The notes under the pieces were generated by a model. The model saw only the letters and a list, made by a program, of their open reading frames with translations, was not told where the DNA came from and ran no database searches. A stretch of DNA of 64,000 nucleotides from Tritonibacter horizontis. GTDB lineage: Bacteria; Pseudomonadota; Alphaproteobacteria; Rhodobacterales; Rhodobacteraceae. The number at the start of each line of letters is the position of its first letter. The first letter of the stretch is position 1. Of the stretch, positions 36,767 to 46,390 are shown in pieces. The stretch covers positions 124,001 through 188,000 of the forward strand of contig NZ_LPUY01000074.1 of assembly GCF_001518015.1 (NCBI RefSeq). Reading direction: 5' to 3'. A program made the position numbers and the translations under genes.

Positions 36767-37777
36767 ATGGATTTCCTCAACGCCGTTGTGGCATTGTCCA
36801 ATTTCGTTCTGATCCCCGGTATCGCCTACGGCAGCCAACTGGCGCTTGGCGCGCTTGGCGTGACGTTGATCTATGGCATCCTGCGGTTTTCTAATTTTGC
36901 CCATGGCGACACCATGGCGTTCGGCACCATGGTGACGATCCTGTTCACCTGGTGGTTTCAATCGATGGGGATCAGCGCGGGCCCGCTGCCCACCGCCCTT
37001 CTTGCCCTGCCCTTCGGCATTCTGGCGACGATGGGTCTACTGGTGGGAACGGATCGGGTCGTCTTTCGGTTCTATCGACAGCAAAAAGCCAAGCCGGTGG
37101 TCTTTGTCATGGTCTCGCTCGGTGTGATGTTCATGATGAACGGGCTGGTCCGCTTTGTCATCGGTCCCGGCGATCAGCGGTTCGAGGATGGCGAGCGGTT
37201 CATCATCAAGGCCCGCGCGTTCAAGGAGATGACCGGCCTGGACGAAGGGCTGGCGATCAAGACCTCGCAAGGGATCACGGTGGTGACGGCCATCGTCGTG
37301 GTCGCGGTGCTGTTCTGGTTCCTGAACCGGACCCGCACCGGTAAATCCATGCGGGCCTATTCCGACAACGAGGACCTGGCGCTGCTCTCTGGTATCAACC
37401 CGGAGCGGGTGGTGATGATCACCTGGCTGATCGTTGCCGCCTTGGCGACCATTGCCGGGACCTTGTATGGACTTGATAAGTCCTTCAAACCTTTCACCTA
37501 TTTCCAACTTCTCCTGCCGATTTTCGCGGCTGCCATCGTTGGCGGGCTAGGGAGCCCGCTGGGGGCCATCGCCGGCGGGTTTGTGATCGCGATGAGCGAG
37601 GTGATGATCACCTATGCCTGGAAAAAGGTCGCCGGTTACCTGCTGCCCGAGAGCCTGGAACCTGATGGGTTGGTGCAGCTTTTGAGTACGGATTACAAAT
37701 TCGCCGTCTCCTTTGCGATCCTGATTGTTGTCCTGCTGTTCAAACCCACCGGCATTTTCAAAGGAAAAGCGGTATGA
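36767..37777 (+). CDS. livH: LIV-type ABC transporter permease (LivH-like)
   Basis: A 336-residue permease with about eight hydrophobic segments and LivH-type motifs: GITLIYGILRFSNFAHGD-like (ALGVTLIYGILRFSNFAHGD) and the loop MRAYSDNEDLALLSGIN, where the ATPase docks. GLGSPLGAIAGG is the conserved late segment. Start overlaps nothing; its stop overlaps the LivM start by four bases. Confidence 0.92.
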   Translation: MDFLNAVVALSNFVLIPGIAYGSQLALGALGVTLIYGILRFSNFAHGDTMAFGTMVTILFTWWFQSMGISAGPLPTALLALPFGILATMGLLVGTDRVVFRFYRQQKAKPVVFVMVSLGVMFMMNGLVRFVIGPGDQRFEDGERFIIKARAFKEMTGLDEGLAIKTSQGITVVTAIVVVAVLFWFLNRTRTGKSMRAYSDNEDLALLSGINPERVVMITWLIVAALATIAGTLYGLDKSFKPFTYFQLLLPIFAAAIVGGLGSPLGAIAGGFVIAMSEVMITYAWKKVAGYLLPESLEPDGLVQLLSTDYKFAVSFAILIVVLLFKPTGIFKGKAV

Positions 37778-39099
37778 CCGAAAGAGTGAAACATACGCTT
37801 CTGTTCATCGGCGTCGCGCTGCTGTTGGTGCTGGAGGGCACGACCTCCGCGCTTGGGGTGTTTTCGGGATCCTGGAATTCCTCGCTGACCATCCTGAACA
37901 TGGGGCTGATTTCGGCAATCATGGCGCTAGGGGTGAACCTGCAATGGGGGTTTGCCGGGCTGTTCAATGTTGGCATCATGGGGTTTACCGCCCTTGGCGG
38001 GCTGGCTGTCGTGCTGACTTCGATGCCGGCAACACCCGGTGCCTGGGACATCGGTGGTCAGCGTATTCTGCTGGCCCTGGTGCTGGGGGCGACCACCATC
38101 GGCGGCGCTATTCTGGCCTATCAGAAACTGGCGCCGGGCCGGCCGCGCATGGTCGGAATGATTGCGACGCTGATCGCGGGTTTCTTTATCTATCGCATGG
38201 TTCTGGACCCCGGAGTTGAAGCGGTCGAAAGCATCAATCCCGCGCTGGAAGGCAATATTGGCGGACTGGGTCTGCCGGTGCTGCTGGCCTGGCCGATCGG
38301 GGGCATCCTGGCCGCCGGTGTCGCCTGGGTCATCGGCAAGACCGCCTTGGGTCTGCGGTCCGACTACCTTGCGATTGCAACCCTTGGCATTGCCGAAATC
38401 ATCCTCTCAGTGCTCAAGAACGAGGACTGGTTGTCGCGCGGGGTGAAAAATGTGGTCGGTCTGCCGCGTCCGGTGCCCTATGAGGTCGACCTGCAGAATG
38501 ATCCTGGTTTTGTTGCAAGCGCGGCCAGCTGGGGGTTCGACCCGACCACAGCCTCGACCCTTTATGTCAAACTGGGCTATTCCTTGCTCTTCACCGTGGT
38601 CCTGCTGGTTCTGCTGTGGATGGCGCAGATGGCGTTGAAGAGCCCCTGGGGCCGGATGATGCGCGCCATTCGCGACAATGAGGTCGCCGCAAACGCGATG
38701 GGCAAGAATGTCACCCGGCGACATTTGCAGATCTTTATCCTCGGCTCGGCGGTCTGCGGGATTGCCGGTGCCATGATGACCACCCTCGACAGCCAGTTGA
38801 CACCTGGCACCTATAACCCGCTGCGGTTTACCTTTCTGATCTGGGTGATGGTGATTGTCGGGGGATCGGGCAACAATTTCGGCTCGGTGCTGGGCGGTCT
38901 TCTGGTCTGGTTCCTGTGGATCAAGGTCGAACCGCTGGGGACGATCCTGATCGAGGTCCTGACGGCCGGCATGGACCCGGACAGCGCCCTGCGCGCGCAT
39001 CTGATGGAAAGTGCGGCGCATATGCGCCTGTTGACCATGGGGCTGATACTCCTGCTGGTCCTCAGGTTCAGCCCTCGCGGCTTGATCCCGGAAAAATAA
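37774..39099 (+). CDS. livM: LIV-type ABC transporter permease (LivM-like)
   Basis: A 441-residue permease, a little longer than typical LivM because of extra loops near residues 90-150 (AYQKLAPGRPRMVGMIATL) and 205-250. Core motifs present: GVNLQWGFAGLFNVGIMGF, TLGIAEIIL, and the ATPase-facing RAIRDNEVAANAMGKNV. It is the last gene of the transporter and is followed after 3 bases by the start of a terminator. Confidence 0.92.
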   Translation: MTERVKHTLLFIGVALLLVLEGTTSALGVFSGSWNSSLTILNMGLISAIMALGVNLQWGFAGLFNVGIMGFTALGGLAVVLTSMPATPGAWDIGGQRILLALVLGATTIGGAILAYQKLAPGRPRMVGMIATLIAGFFIYRMVLDPGVEAVESINPALEGNIGGLGLPVLLAWPIGGILAAGVAWVIGKTALGLRSDYLAIATLGIAEIILSVLKNEDWLSRGVKNVVGLPRPVPYEVDLQNDPGFVASAASWGFDPTTASTLYVKLGYSLLFTVVLLVLLWMAQMALKSPWGRMMRAIRDNEVAANAMGKNVTRRHLQIFILGSAVCGIAGAMMTTLDSQLTPGTYNPLRFTFLIWVMVIVGGSGNNFGSVLGGLLVWFLWIKVEPLGTILIEVLTAGMDPDSALRAHLMESAAHMRLLTMGLILLLVLRFSPRGLIPEK

Positions 39100-39102
39100 C
39101 AA

Positions 39103-39132
39103 AAAACGCCGCCCTGACATGGGCGGCGTTTT
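39103..39132. terminator. Bidirectional terminator between livM and the HerA-like gene
   Basis: AAAACGCCGCCC pairs with GGGCGGCGTTTT around TGACAT; T runs are present in both directions. It lies between the ends of two convergent transcription units. Confidence 0.92.
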
Positions 39133-39158
39133 GCTGTGCAGGGCCGGGTGAAGGCGCC

Positions 39159-40703
39159 TCAGCGCCCCTTGAACAGGCCGCCGAGGATGCCACGGACCAA
39201 GCGTCTGCCGGTGGTGCCTTTCAGCTCCTTGATGACCGCTTCTGACATGGCGGAGGCAAAGGTGTCGCCGCCGCCAACGCGGCGCGACGTCGATCGGCCC
39301 ACCCGGCCGCCGCTGTATCGCCGTGCAGCATTGAATTCGCGCACCATCGGGTCGGCCGCAGCTTCGGCCTCGGTTTCGGCCACTTCTGCCGCCGCCGCCG
39401 CGTCGTCGGCCCGCGATTTCAGGATCTCATAGGCGGAGTGCCGGTCAATCGGCGTGTCATACTTTGACGACAGGCCGGAGGATTCGATCACTGCGCGCCG
39501 CTCCGCCGGGGTAATCGGGCCCAGCTGGCTGGACGGGGGCCGGATCAGCGTTCGTTCGACGATCCCCGGCACGGCTTTCTTTTCCAGCATCGAGGTCACG
39601 GCCTCGCCGACACCGACGGCGCGGATGGCCTCTTCGGTGGAAAAGCGCGGGTTTTCCCGATAGGTTTCGGCCGCCAGTTTCAGTTTTTTGCGGTCTCGGG
39701 CGGTAAAGGCACGCAGTGCATGCTGAACGCGGTTGCCCAACTGGCCCAGAATATCTTCGGGGATGTCATCCGGCGACTGCGTCACGAAATAGATGCCGAC
39801 CCCTTTGGAGCGGATCAGACGCGCCACCTGTTCCACCTTGTCCACCAGCGCCTTTGGCGCATCCTCAAACAGCAGATGCGCTTCGTCGAAAAAGAACACC
39901 AGCTTTGGTTTGTCCGGATCACCAACCTCCGGCAGCGTTTCGAACAATTCACTCAGCAACCACAGCAGGAAGGTCGCATAGAGTTTCGGGGCGGCCATCA
40001 GCGTGTCGGCGGCAAGGATGTTCACGATCCCCTGCCCCGACGCGTCACAGCGCATCAGATCTGCCAGCTCCAGCGCGGGTTCGCCAAACATGCCGGAGCC
40101 GCCCTGGTTTTCCAGCACCAGCAGGCGCCGCTGAATGGCGCCGATTGATGCGGTCGAGACATTGCCATAGCGCAGCGACAGCGCGGCCCGGTTTTCACCG
40201 ACCCAGACCAACAGCGCCTGCAGGTCCTTCAGATCAAGCAGCGGCAGCGCCTGTTCATCCGCCAGACGAAAGGCGATGTTGAGGATGCCTTCTTGTGCTT
40301 CGCTCAGGTCCAGCAGGCGGGACAGCAGAAGTGGGCCCATTTCGGCAACGGTCGTGCGGATTGGATGACCCTGTTCACCAAAGAGATCCCAAAAGGCGAC
40401 GGGGACGTTCTGGTAAGAAAACGCAGTAAATCCGATTTTTTGCGATCTTTTAACAAAGGCGTCATGGAGCGGCGCATCGGCCCTGCCGCTGTTGGCTAGA
40501 CCAGACAGATCGCCTTTGACATCGGCCAGAAACACCGGCACGCCCTGCTGCGAGAAACTCTCTGCAAGGATTTGAAGTGTAACGGTTTTACCCGTTCCGG
40601 TCGCCCCTGCAATCAGACCGTGTCGGTTGGCATATTTCAATGACATATACTGGGGGTCGGCGTAGTCCGGCCCGCCGCCACCGATAAATATTTCCTCTGG
40701 CAT
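39159..40703 (-). CDS. HerA-like DUF853 ATPase
   Basis: A 514-residue P-loop ATPase of the HerA/VirB4-like DUF853 group. Walker A is IAGATGTGKTVTLQ (about residue 33) and Walker B LVFFFDEAHLLF; a sensor-like TQSPDDIPEDILGQLGNRVQH follows. After about residue 420 the chain becomes Ala/Glu rich (RADDAAAAAEVAETEAEAA in part) and ends in a basic Gly-rich tail RGILGGLFKGR. Relatives are DNA-translocation ATPases, but the cellular role of this group is not known. The start at 40703 with AGGAG at suitable distance is preferred over longer forms. Confidence 0.85.
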   Translation of the reverse strand: MPEEIFIGGGGPDYADPQYMSLKYANRHGLIAGATGTGKTVTLQILAESFSQQGVPVFLADVKGDLSGLANSGRADAPLHDAFVKRSQKIGFTAFSYQNVPVAFWDLFGEQGHPIRTTVAEMGPLLLSRLLDLSEAQEGILNIAFRLADEQALPLLDLKDLQALLVWVGENRAALSLRYGNVSTASIGAIQRRLLVLENQGGSGMFGEPALELADLMRCDASGQGIVNILAADTLMAAPKLYATFLLWLLSELFETLPEVGDPDKPKLVFFFDEAHLLFEDAPKALVDKVEQVARLIRSKGVGIYFVTQSPDDIPEDILGQLGNRVQHALRAFTARDRKKLKLAAETYRENPRFSTEEAIRAVGVGEAVTSMLEKKAVPGIVERTLIRPPSSQLGPITPAERRAVIESSGLSSKYDTPIDRHSAYEILKSRADDAAAAAEVAETEAEAAADPMVREFNAARRYSGGRVGRSTSRRVGGGDTFASAMSEAVIKELKGTTGRRLVRGILGGLFKGR

Positions 40704-40752
40704 TCCTTCATAACTCCTAACGGCGCTTATGGAACGAAAATACAATGTTAAC

Positions 40753-40855
40753 CTTTCCGTGCCAGCCTGAACTTGCCCGTCGGTTCCAATGCGGTTTTCC
40801 GGCGGACATTTCCTCCCTGTCAGACTGGCCGTGCCTTGTGCACGGCCATTTTTTT
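40753..40855 (+). ncRNA. Candidate small RNA 1 (with strong terminator)
   Basis: A very strong terminator lies at 40826-40855 (TGGCCGTGC/GCACGGCCA, 9 perfect pairs, then TTTTTTT) on the plus strand, where no gene is upstream: the only neighbour, the HerA-like gene, runs the other way from 40703. A -10-like TACAAT is at 40741-40746, giving a transcript of about 100 bases; the -35 is poor. An inner stem is CCGTCGG (40777-40783)/CCGGCGG (40799-40805, one G-T pair). Between the stems is a single-stranded pyrimidine motif CATTTCCTCCCTG, of anti-Shine-Dalgarno type. No protein frame of note is present. Confidence 0.5.
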
Positions 40856-40956
40856 CGACAGCCTGCCTGTCATGTTGGAACTTGTCACATTTCTTCAGCA
40901 AAAGAAGCGCAAAAGGTCCGTTTGAAACAGATACTGATTTTTTTTGTTATTGGATG

Positions 40957-41060
40957 TTGACCGGGCGGGAATTCGCTCGTAACGTTCTGATTAATAACTA
41001 AGTCGGCCAGTCCGACGGGGAGATGTGTTTGCAAAAAGGGGGCTTCTGGCCCCCTTTTTC
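40957..41060 (+). ncRNA. Candidate small RNA 2 with sigma-70-type promoter and terminator
   Basis: Promoter TTGACC (40957-40962), 17-base spacer, TAACGT (40980-40985); predicted start near 40992. The transcript would be about 68 bases. It carries a small stem GTCGG-CCAGT-CCGAC (41002-41016), a purine stretch GGGGAGATGTG (41017-41027) and a strong terminator AAAAAGGGGG/CCCCCTTTTT (41033-41059). GACGGGGAGATGT could pair with candidate RNA 1. An alternative view, that GGGGAG-ATG starts a peptide, fails on spacing and on the terminator lying within it. Confidence 0.42.
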
Positions 41061-41335
41061 GTGTCTGACGGCTCCTGTCGCGGCAGCGGATTTTGAATCG
41101 GTCAGCCTTGATCTGGCGCCTTCCGGCCCGGCTCTGGTGGGGGGGCGCTTTTTTTCGCATCGGGCCGACCCTCGGATTGTCTTCTGCCCCAGACCTGGTG
41201 ATTGGCAACATTCCGCAGACGAGCCCAAAACCAGGGAATTCTGCCGGGAATTGCGGGGGCTGGCGGTTTTATTCCCCTGACACATCCGGGTGGTCATGTT
41301 ACATGCGAACAATAAACCAAACAGAAGAGGCATTC

Positions 41336-41986
41336 ATGTTGAAATCCCTCAGCTCGCTCTCTCTTGCCGTTCTGATTGCGGCGCATGCGCCCGCTCTGGC
41401 ACAAGAGACGACCGAACAGGATGCAGTTGAACAGACTGCGGAAACTACAGAAGACGGCACGCCGGCGCCCAAGCCAAACGCCGATCAGCTTCTTGATCTC
41501 GGAACGCCCAATGATGACGCCTCACAGGTCGGTCAGCGGTATTCCAAAGAGAAATTCGGAGATTGGGATCTGGCATGCGTCCGGACGAACTCGGGCGAAG
41601 ACCCCTGTTCGCTGGTTCAGGTGCTCGTCGATGACGAAGGCGGCCCGGTTGCCGAGGTCTCGCTGTTTCGCATCGATACCGCCGGTGGTGGCCAGGCGGT
41701 TGCCGGGGCGACAGTGATCGCGCCGCTGGAAACGCTCTTGCCCGCTGGCCTGTCGATCTCGGTCGATGGTGCGCCGGGCAAGCGGTATAATTTCTCCTTC
41801 TGCAACAGCGCCGGCTGCGTGGCGCAGATTGGACTGACCGAGGCCGATATCAATGCCTTTAAACAGGGCAGCGCGGCGACATTCAGCCTGCGCCCGGCCC
41901 CCGCCCCAGAGACGGTGGTGTCGGTCAAGATGTCGCTGAGCGGCTTCACATCTGGCTATAACGCCGTGGATGTCGTGTCGCAGTAA
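41336..41986 (+). CDS. Invasion-associated locus B (IalB) family exported protein
   Basis: A 216-residue protein with a signal peptide (MLKSLSSLSLAVLIAAHAPA), an acidic linker (about residues 25-55) and the IalB domain: RYSKEKFGDWDLACVR, then SLFRID and the late FSFCNSAGCVAQIGL. Four cysteines in two pairs (ACV..DPC and FCNSAGC) probably form disulfides in the periplasm. IalB was named in Bartonella, but free-living members are common and have no known role. The ATG at 41336 has GAGG 8 bases upstream. Confidence 0.85.
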   Translation: MLKSLSSLSLAVLIAAHAPALAQETTEQDAVEQTAETTEDGTPAPKPNADQLLDLGTPNDDASQVGQRYSKEKFGDWDLACVRTNSGEDPCSLVQVLVDDEGGPVAEVSLFRIDTAGGGQAVAGATVIAPLETLLPAGLSISVDGAPGKRYNFSFCNSAGCVAQIGLTEADINAFKQGSAATFSLRPAPAPETVVSVKMSLSGFTSGYNAVDVVSQ

Positions 41987-42010
41987 TCCAACCGACTGTT
42001 TGCAAAAAAA

Positions 42011-42056
42011 GCGGCCCGCGCGCAGATATCACTGCGTGGGGGCCGTTTGTTTGAGG
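42011..42056 (+). terminator. Terminator of the IalB-family gene
   Basis: CGGCCC pairs with GGGCCG and an inner CGCAG/CTGCG stem lies around ATATCA; followed by TTTGTTTG. It is 25 bases past the IalB stop. Confidence 0.7.
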
Positions 42057-42105
42057 GGAACCGTACGGGCATCGAAGGCCACGGCCCCCTTGGGCCGCCC
42101 CTGGC

Positions 42106-43314
42106 CTAGACCCGTTTCAGTGCAAGGACCGCGTTCAGCCCGCCAAAGGCAAAGGCGTTGGAAAGCGCAACAGAGACCTTCGCCTCGCGGGCCTCGTTCG
42201 GCACCACGTCCAGCGCGCATTCTGGATCCGGCTCTTCATAGCCGATGGTGGGGGCAATCACCCCGTCGCGCAGCGCCATGATGCAGGCCAATAGCTCCAC
42301 CGCACCGGTGCCACCGATCAAATGCCCATGCATTGATTTTGTCGAAGACATCATCAGGCTGTCGGCATGCGGGCCAAAGACATCGGCAACAGCGGCGCAT
42401 TCGGTCTTGTCATTCGCGGCCGTCCCGGTGCCGTGGGCATTGATATAACCGACCTCCGAGGCATTGACCCCGGCATCTTTCAACGCTCCGGAAATGGCCC
42501 GCGCCGCCCCCTGTTTGCTGGGCATCACGATATCCGCAGCGTCAGAACTCATGGCGTAGCCGACGATCTCGCACAGGATCTCGGCCCCGCGGGCGCGCGC
42601 GTGTTCGTATTCCTCAAAGACAAAAATGCCGGCCCCTTCCCCCTGCACCATACCATTGCGATTGGCGCTGAAGGGACGACAGGCATCCTTGGACATCACA
42701 CGCAGGCCTTCCCAGGCCTTGACCCCGCCAAAACACAACATCGATTCCGACCCGCCGGTGATCATTGCCGGGCTCATCCCGCTGCGCACCATCTGAAAGG
42801 CCTGTGCCATGGCGTGGTTTGACGAGGCACAAGCGGTCGAGACCGTATAGCTTGGCCCCTTCAGGTTGTATTCCATCGACACATGGCTGGCGGCGGCGTT
42901 GTTCATCAGCTTTGGCACCACAAAGGGATGCACCCGGTTCTTGCCGTCCTCATAGACCGATCTGTAGTTGTCGTCCCAGGTCGAGACACCGCCGCCCGCG
43001 GTGCCGAGCACGACGCCGGATTTCGCGGCCAGCTCCCCGATGAATTCCAGGCCAGACTGTCGGATCGCTTCTTCGGCGGCAAACAGGGTGAACTGGGTGA
43101 ACCGGTCATAGAGCGCCATCTGTTGCCGGTTGAAGCGACCTTCTGCCTCAAAATCACGGACTTGGCCGCCGATCTTGATGGCAAGTCGATCCACGTCCCG
43201 GAACTCCAGCGGGCCAATTCCGCAGCGTCCCTCGCGCATCGCCTCCAGCGTTGCGGCGGTGGAATGACCCAGCGCGTTGATCGTTCCGGCGCCGGTGATC
43301 ACAACACGTTTCAT
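42106..43314 (-). CDS. Beta-ketoacyl-ACP synthase (KAS I/II type)
   Basis: A 402-residue condensing enzyme. The catalytic Cys162 lies in VSTACASSNHA and the two histidines in NAHGTGTAANDKTE and SMHGHLIGGTGA, so the Cys-His-His triad is complete. MKRVVITGAGTINALG opens the protein. It is more like a FabF-type accessory KAS than the housekeeping FabF. It is downstream of a dedicated acyl carrier protein gene (32 bases gap) and LpxD, so it probably makes or adapts the acyl chain used by LpxD. Confidence 0.88.
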   Translation of the reverse strand: MKRVVITGAGTINALGHSTAATLEAMREGRCGIGPLEFRDVDRLAIKIGGQVRDFEAEGRFNRQQMALYDRFTQFTLFAAEEAIRQSGLEFIGELAAKSGVVLGTAGGGVSTWDDNYRSVYEDGKNRVHPFVVPKLMNNAAASHVSMEYNLKGPSYTVSTACASSNHAMAQAFQMVRSGMSPAMITGGSESMLCFGGVKAWEGLRVMSKDACRPFSANRNGMVQGEGAGIFVFEEYEHARARGAEILCEIVGYAMSSDAADIVMPSKQGAARAISGALKDAGVNASEVGYINAHGTGTAANDKTECAAVADVFGPHADSLMMSSTKSMHGHLIGGTGAVELLACIMALRDGVIAPTIGYEEPDPECALDVVPNEAREAKVSVALSNAFAFGGLNAVLALKRV

Positions 43315-43346
43315 CTGTTGTCCTCTTGGTCGGCTGGCTTCAGGGA

Positions 43347-43604
43347 TCAGCCTTTGTCGGCGATCAACGTATTGATGCCATCCACAATCGCGCGCACATT
43401 CGAGATGTCAAAATCGCTCTCGTTTGGTTCGTTCGCGTTAAACGGGATCGTGATGTCGAATTCTTCCTCGATCGCAAAAATGCACTCGACCAGACCGAGG
43501 CTGTCGATTCCGAGGTCGTCCAGGGTGCTGTCGAGGGTAACATCTGACGGATCTAGGACCGCCTGTTCCGCGATGATTGCGATGACCTTGTCCTGCGTGC
43601 TCAT
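43347..43604 (-). CDS. Acyl carrier protein
   Basis: An 85-residue acyl carrier protein with the phosphopantetheine-binding Ser35 in [10 protein letters not shown]. The wording differs from housekeeping AcpP (usual EDLGADSLDTVE), so it is a specialised carrier. The neighbours, a KAS downstream and LpxD upstream on the same strand, suggest that it hands acyl groups to lipid A or a related envelope lipid. Confidence 0.9.
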   Translation of the reverse strand: MSTQDKVIAIIAEQAVLDPSDVTLDSTLDDLGIDSLGLVECIFAIEEEFDITIPFNANEPNESDFDISNVRAIVDGINTLIADKG

Positions 43605-43656
43605 AAAGGCGGCTCCTGCGGGAGAAACATTTGCGAGTGGTTTACTGATTGCGACC

Positions 43657-44730
43657 TTATTTGAAAACAGCCTTTTTCAACGCGTCGAGGTCGCGCAGCA
43701 TTCGCGGCAGACGGCGTTGCGCTTTGTACATTTCCGTATGGGTGTCCATCTTGACGGCGGGATACCCCATCATGACGCGGCCGGCGGGGACGTTTGACAG
43801 GATCTTGGTGCCGCCCCCGGCGATGACACGATCCCCGATGAATGTGTTGTCCGCAACACCACATTGTCCGCCGAGCACGACATTGTCGCCAATTGTCACG
43901 GAACCGGACAACCCGGTTTGGCCACAAAGCAGGCAATCAGCGCCGATGCGGCAGTTGTGACCAATATGGACCTGGTTGTCGAGCTTGGTGCCATCGCCGA
44001 TTTCCGTGTCCCGGATGGTGCCATTGTCAATCGTGGCGTTTGCACCGATTTCCACGTCATTTCCGATCCTTACGGAGCCAAGTGAATGTATCCTGACCCA
44101 GGCTTGCGCCTTGGCTTCGCCCTGGTCTCCCAAGGTTTTGCGGACGTTTTCCACCCCGGAGGTCTCTGGCGTGACATAGGAAAACCCATCGGCGGCAATG
44201 CGCGCGCCGGGCTGGGCGCGAAACCGGTCACCGATCGTCACGCGGGCCCCGATGGAGACCATTTCACGCAAGTTCGCACCGACTCCGAGGGTGACATCCG
44301 CCCCGATAAAGCAATGCGCGCCGATCAGCGATCCGTTGCCGATGCGGGCTCTCGGGCCGATCACCGCCAGCGGGCCGATTGTGACATCCGCCCCGATCTG
44401 TGCGCTCGGGTCGATCACTGCGGAGGGATGGATACCCGGCGTTTCGTGCTGGCCGGGGTCCAGCATGCGCGTCAATCCGCCCATCGCAAGGCGGGGCCGC
44501 GCGACAAAGATCGCCGCCTCCAGACCCAGCGCCTGCCAGTCGGCCCCCTCCCAAAGCAGCGCCGCACGGGCGCGTCCCTGCGACAGGGCCTCGCCATATT
44601 TGGGCGACATCGCCATGGCCAGCGCGTCCGGACCGGCGTCCTGGGGTTCTGCTGCACCTGAGATGACAAAGTCGACCGCGCCAACCGCTTCGGCACCAAG
44701 TGATTTTGCGATTTCACCTACGCTGAACAT
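43657..44730 (-). CDS. lpxD: UDP-3-O-acylglucosamine N-acyltransferase LpxD
   Basis: A 357-residue acyltransferase with the left-handed beta-helix made of hexapeptide repeats and an N-terminal uridine-binding domain. The catalytic His is in [10 protein letters not shown] (QIAHN in E. coli); the C-terminal ACP-docking part ends in helical [18 protein letters not shown]. LpxD adds the N-linked hydroxy-acyl chain in lipid A assembly. It is outside the usual bamA-lpxD-fabZ-lpxA order, joined instead to its own ACP and KAS, so it might be a second copy or a specialised one. Confidence 0.87.
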   Translation of the reverse strand: MFSVGEIAKSLGAEAVGAVDFVISGAAEPQDAGPDALAMAMSPKYGEALSQGRARAALLWEGADWQALGLEAAIFVARPRLAMGGLTRMLDPGQHETPGIHPSAVIDPSAQIGADVTIGPLAVIGPRARIGNGSLIGAHCFIGADVTLGVGANLREMVSIGARVTIGDRFRAQPGARIAADGFSYVTPETSGVENVRKTLGDQGEAKAQAWVRIHSLGSVRIGNDVEIGANATIDNGTIRDTEIGDGTKLDNQVHIGHNCRIGADCLLCGQTGLSGSVTIGDNVVLGGQCGVADNTFIGDRVIAGGGTKILSNVPAGRVMMGYPAVKMDTHTEMYKAQRRLPRMLRDLDALKKAVFK

Positions 44731-44767
44731 CGGGCCATTCCTCCTGAACCGGATCCTGGCCCGAGAC

Positions 44768-46390
44768 TTAACCCTGAACGCCGGGGAGTACTACCCCTGC
44801 CCGTTCCAGGGCCTCCCAGATCTTGGCATCGCGACCATAGACATCCCGGCGAAACTCCGCGCGGCCATCTTCGCTGACAAAAGCCGTGCGATAGATGATG
44901 TGTACCGGCACCTTGGTTTCCAGTTCGACCTTGGTTTCCTTGCCGCTGTTCAGGACGCTTTGGAAAAAGCCCTTTGGATCGTCTTCCTGCACCGCAAGCA
45001 GGGCATAGGCAAAGTCAAACGGGTCCTGCAGACGGATACACCCATGTGAAAAGGCCCGAACCTCGCGTCCGAACAGGCTCTTTTGCGGCGTATCGTGCAG
45101 GTAGATGTTATATTTGTTCGGGAACATGAATTTCACCAGACCCAAGGCATTGCTGCGGCTCGGCGGCTGGCGCATGGCAAAGGGAAAGCTGCGCTGGGTG
45201 AACTGGGTGAAATCCACGGCGTTGCGGTCCACGACGCGCCCGCGGCTATCGGTAATCTCGATATAGCTGTGGGCGTTGGGGTTGTTTTTCAGCTTGGGCA
45301 GATATTCCTTGGTCACGATGGACCGTGGGACATACCAGCTTGGGTTGATCACCATATGCTCCATCTCGTCGGAGAACTCCGGCGACCGGCGGTCATGGCT
45401 GTTACGACCAATGACAGAGCGGGTGACAAAGGTGACTTCGCCCTTGTCGATGATCTTGGCGGTGAAATCGGTCTGGTTGACCAGAACATGCCGGTCGCCG
45501 CGATCTGGCGTCAGCCAGCGTTCGCGCTCCATCGCGACAATGACGGATTTGATCCGGTCGGTCACCGGGCGGTTGACCTCTTTCAACGTGCCTTCGCCTG
45601 CGATCCCGTCAACCTCAAGCCCATGCTCGCCCTGGAACCGGCGCACCGCGTCTTCCAAGGCCAGATCGTAGCTCCGTGCGGCGGTGGGCGTCAGGTATCC
45701 CATGGTCACCAAACGGTTTCGCAGCGCAATCACATCCGTGCCGGTGTCGCCCGGCTCCATCTTGCGGACCGGAACCGGGGCGCCCCAGCCGCCTGCGTCC
45801 AGCAGCGTTTCCAGCCGTAGTTTTTCACGCAGCAAGGCGCGGTACTGCGTCGAATGCGGCACAAGAGATTGCAGGAACGCCTGCGGCCGCTGCGTTTCAA
45901 TCCCGCGCAGGATCGCAACCATGTCCACCTTGTGCTTTTTGCGGACGATGCCGTCGTCAATGCTCTCGGGGTTGTTAATCAGACCGGTCTGAAGGTCGGT
46001 CGCATAATCGACCAAGGCGCGGCTCAGGGCGACTTCGACGGCGCCCAGATCGCGGGTCGATTTCACCGCGCGCATCTGCTCGATCAACCGGGCCGCCACC
46101 ACGGACATATCCGGCAACCCATGCGCCGAGGCTTCGTCCAGCGCCTGCATCAGCGCCTGACGTCGGGCGCGCGCCTCATCCGTCTGTGCGGTCCAGATCG
46201 GATCATAGTTGTTTTCACGATAAAAAGCGGCGACGGAGTCGTCCTCCCAGGCCATTTCAGCCACCGCTTGGCGAAATCCTGTGGTGGAGGCTTCAGCCGC
46301 ATCGGCCCAATGGAGGGCAACCCCAAGACCGGCCGCGAACAGACCGGCGGTGACATAGGATGTGATCTTTGGGGCGCGGGCCTGCGACAT
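44768..46390 (-). CDS. L,D-transpeptidase (YcbB/LdtD-like)
   Basis: A 540-residue periplasmic enzyme making 3-3 peptidoglycan crosslinks. After a membrane-anchoring or signal segment (residues about 10-30), a scaffold region leads to a peptidoglycan-binding domain (about 210-270, [22 protein letters not shown]) and the YkuD catalytic domain with [10 protein letters not shown] (His449, Cys451) and YLHDTP (His432). The layout and length are those of LdtD. It is divergent from the mepK-like gene 359 bases away, matching the E. coli ycbB-ycbK pairing in content. Confidence 0.92.
   Translation of the reverse strand: MSQARAPKITSYVTAGLFAAGLGVALHWADAAEASTTGFRQAVAEMAWEDDSVAAFYRENNYDPIWTAQTDEARARRQALMQALDEASAHGLPDMSVVAARLIEQMRAVKSTRDLGAVEVALSRALVDYATDLQTGLINNPESIDDGIVRKKHKVDMVAILRGIETQRPQAFLQSLVPHSTQYRALLREKLRLETLLDAGGWGAPVPVRKMEPGDTGTDVIALRNRLVTMGYLTPTAARSYDLALEDAVRRFQGEHGLEVDGIAGEGTLKEVNRPVTDRIKSVIVAMERERWLTPDRGDRHVLVNQTDFTAKIIDKGEVTFVTRSVIGRNSHDRRSPEFSDEMEHMVINPSWYVPRSIVTKEYLPKLKNNPNAHSYIEITDSRGRVVDRNAVDFTQFTQRSFPFAMRQPPSRSNALGLVKFMFPNKYNIYLHDTPQKSLFGREVRAFSHGCIRLQDPFDFAYALLAVQEDDPKGFFQSVLNSGKETKVELETKVPVHIIYRTAFVSEDGRAEFRRDVYGRDAKIWEALERAGVVLPGVQG

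Noticed and set aside
41023-41280. 85-residue frame starting at the ATG after GGGGAG
   Set aside because: The ribosome-like motif touches the ATG with no spacing, and an intrinsic terminator lies within the frame. A small RNA is the simpler reading.
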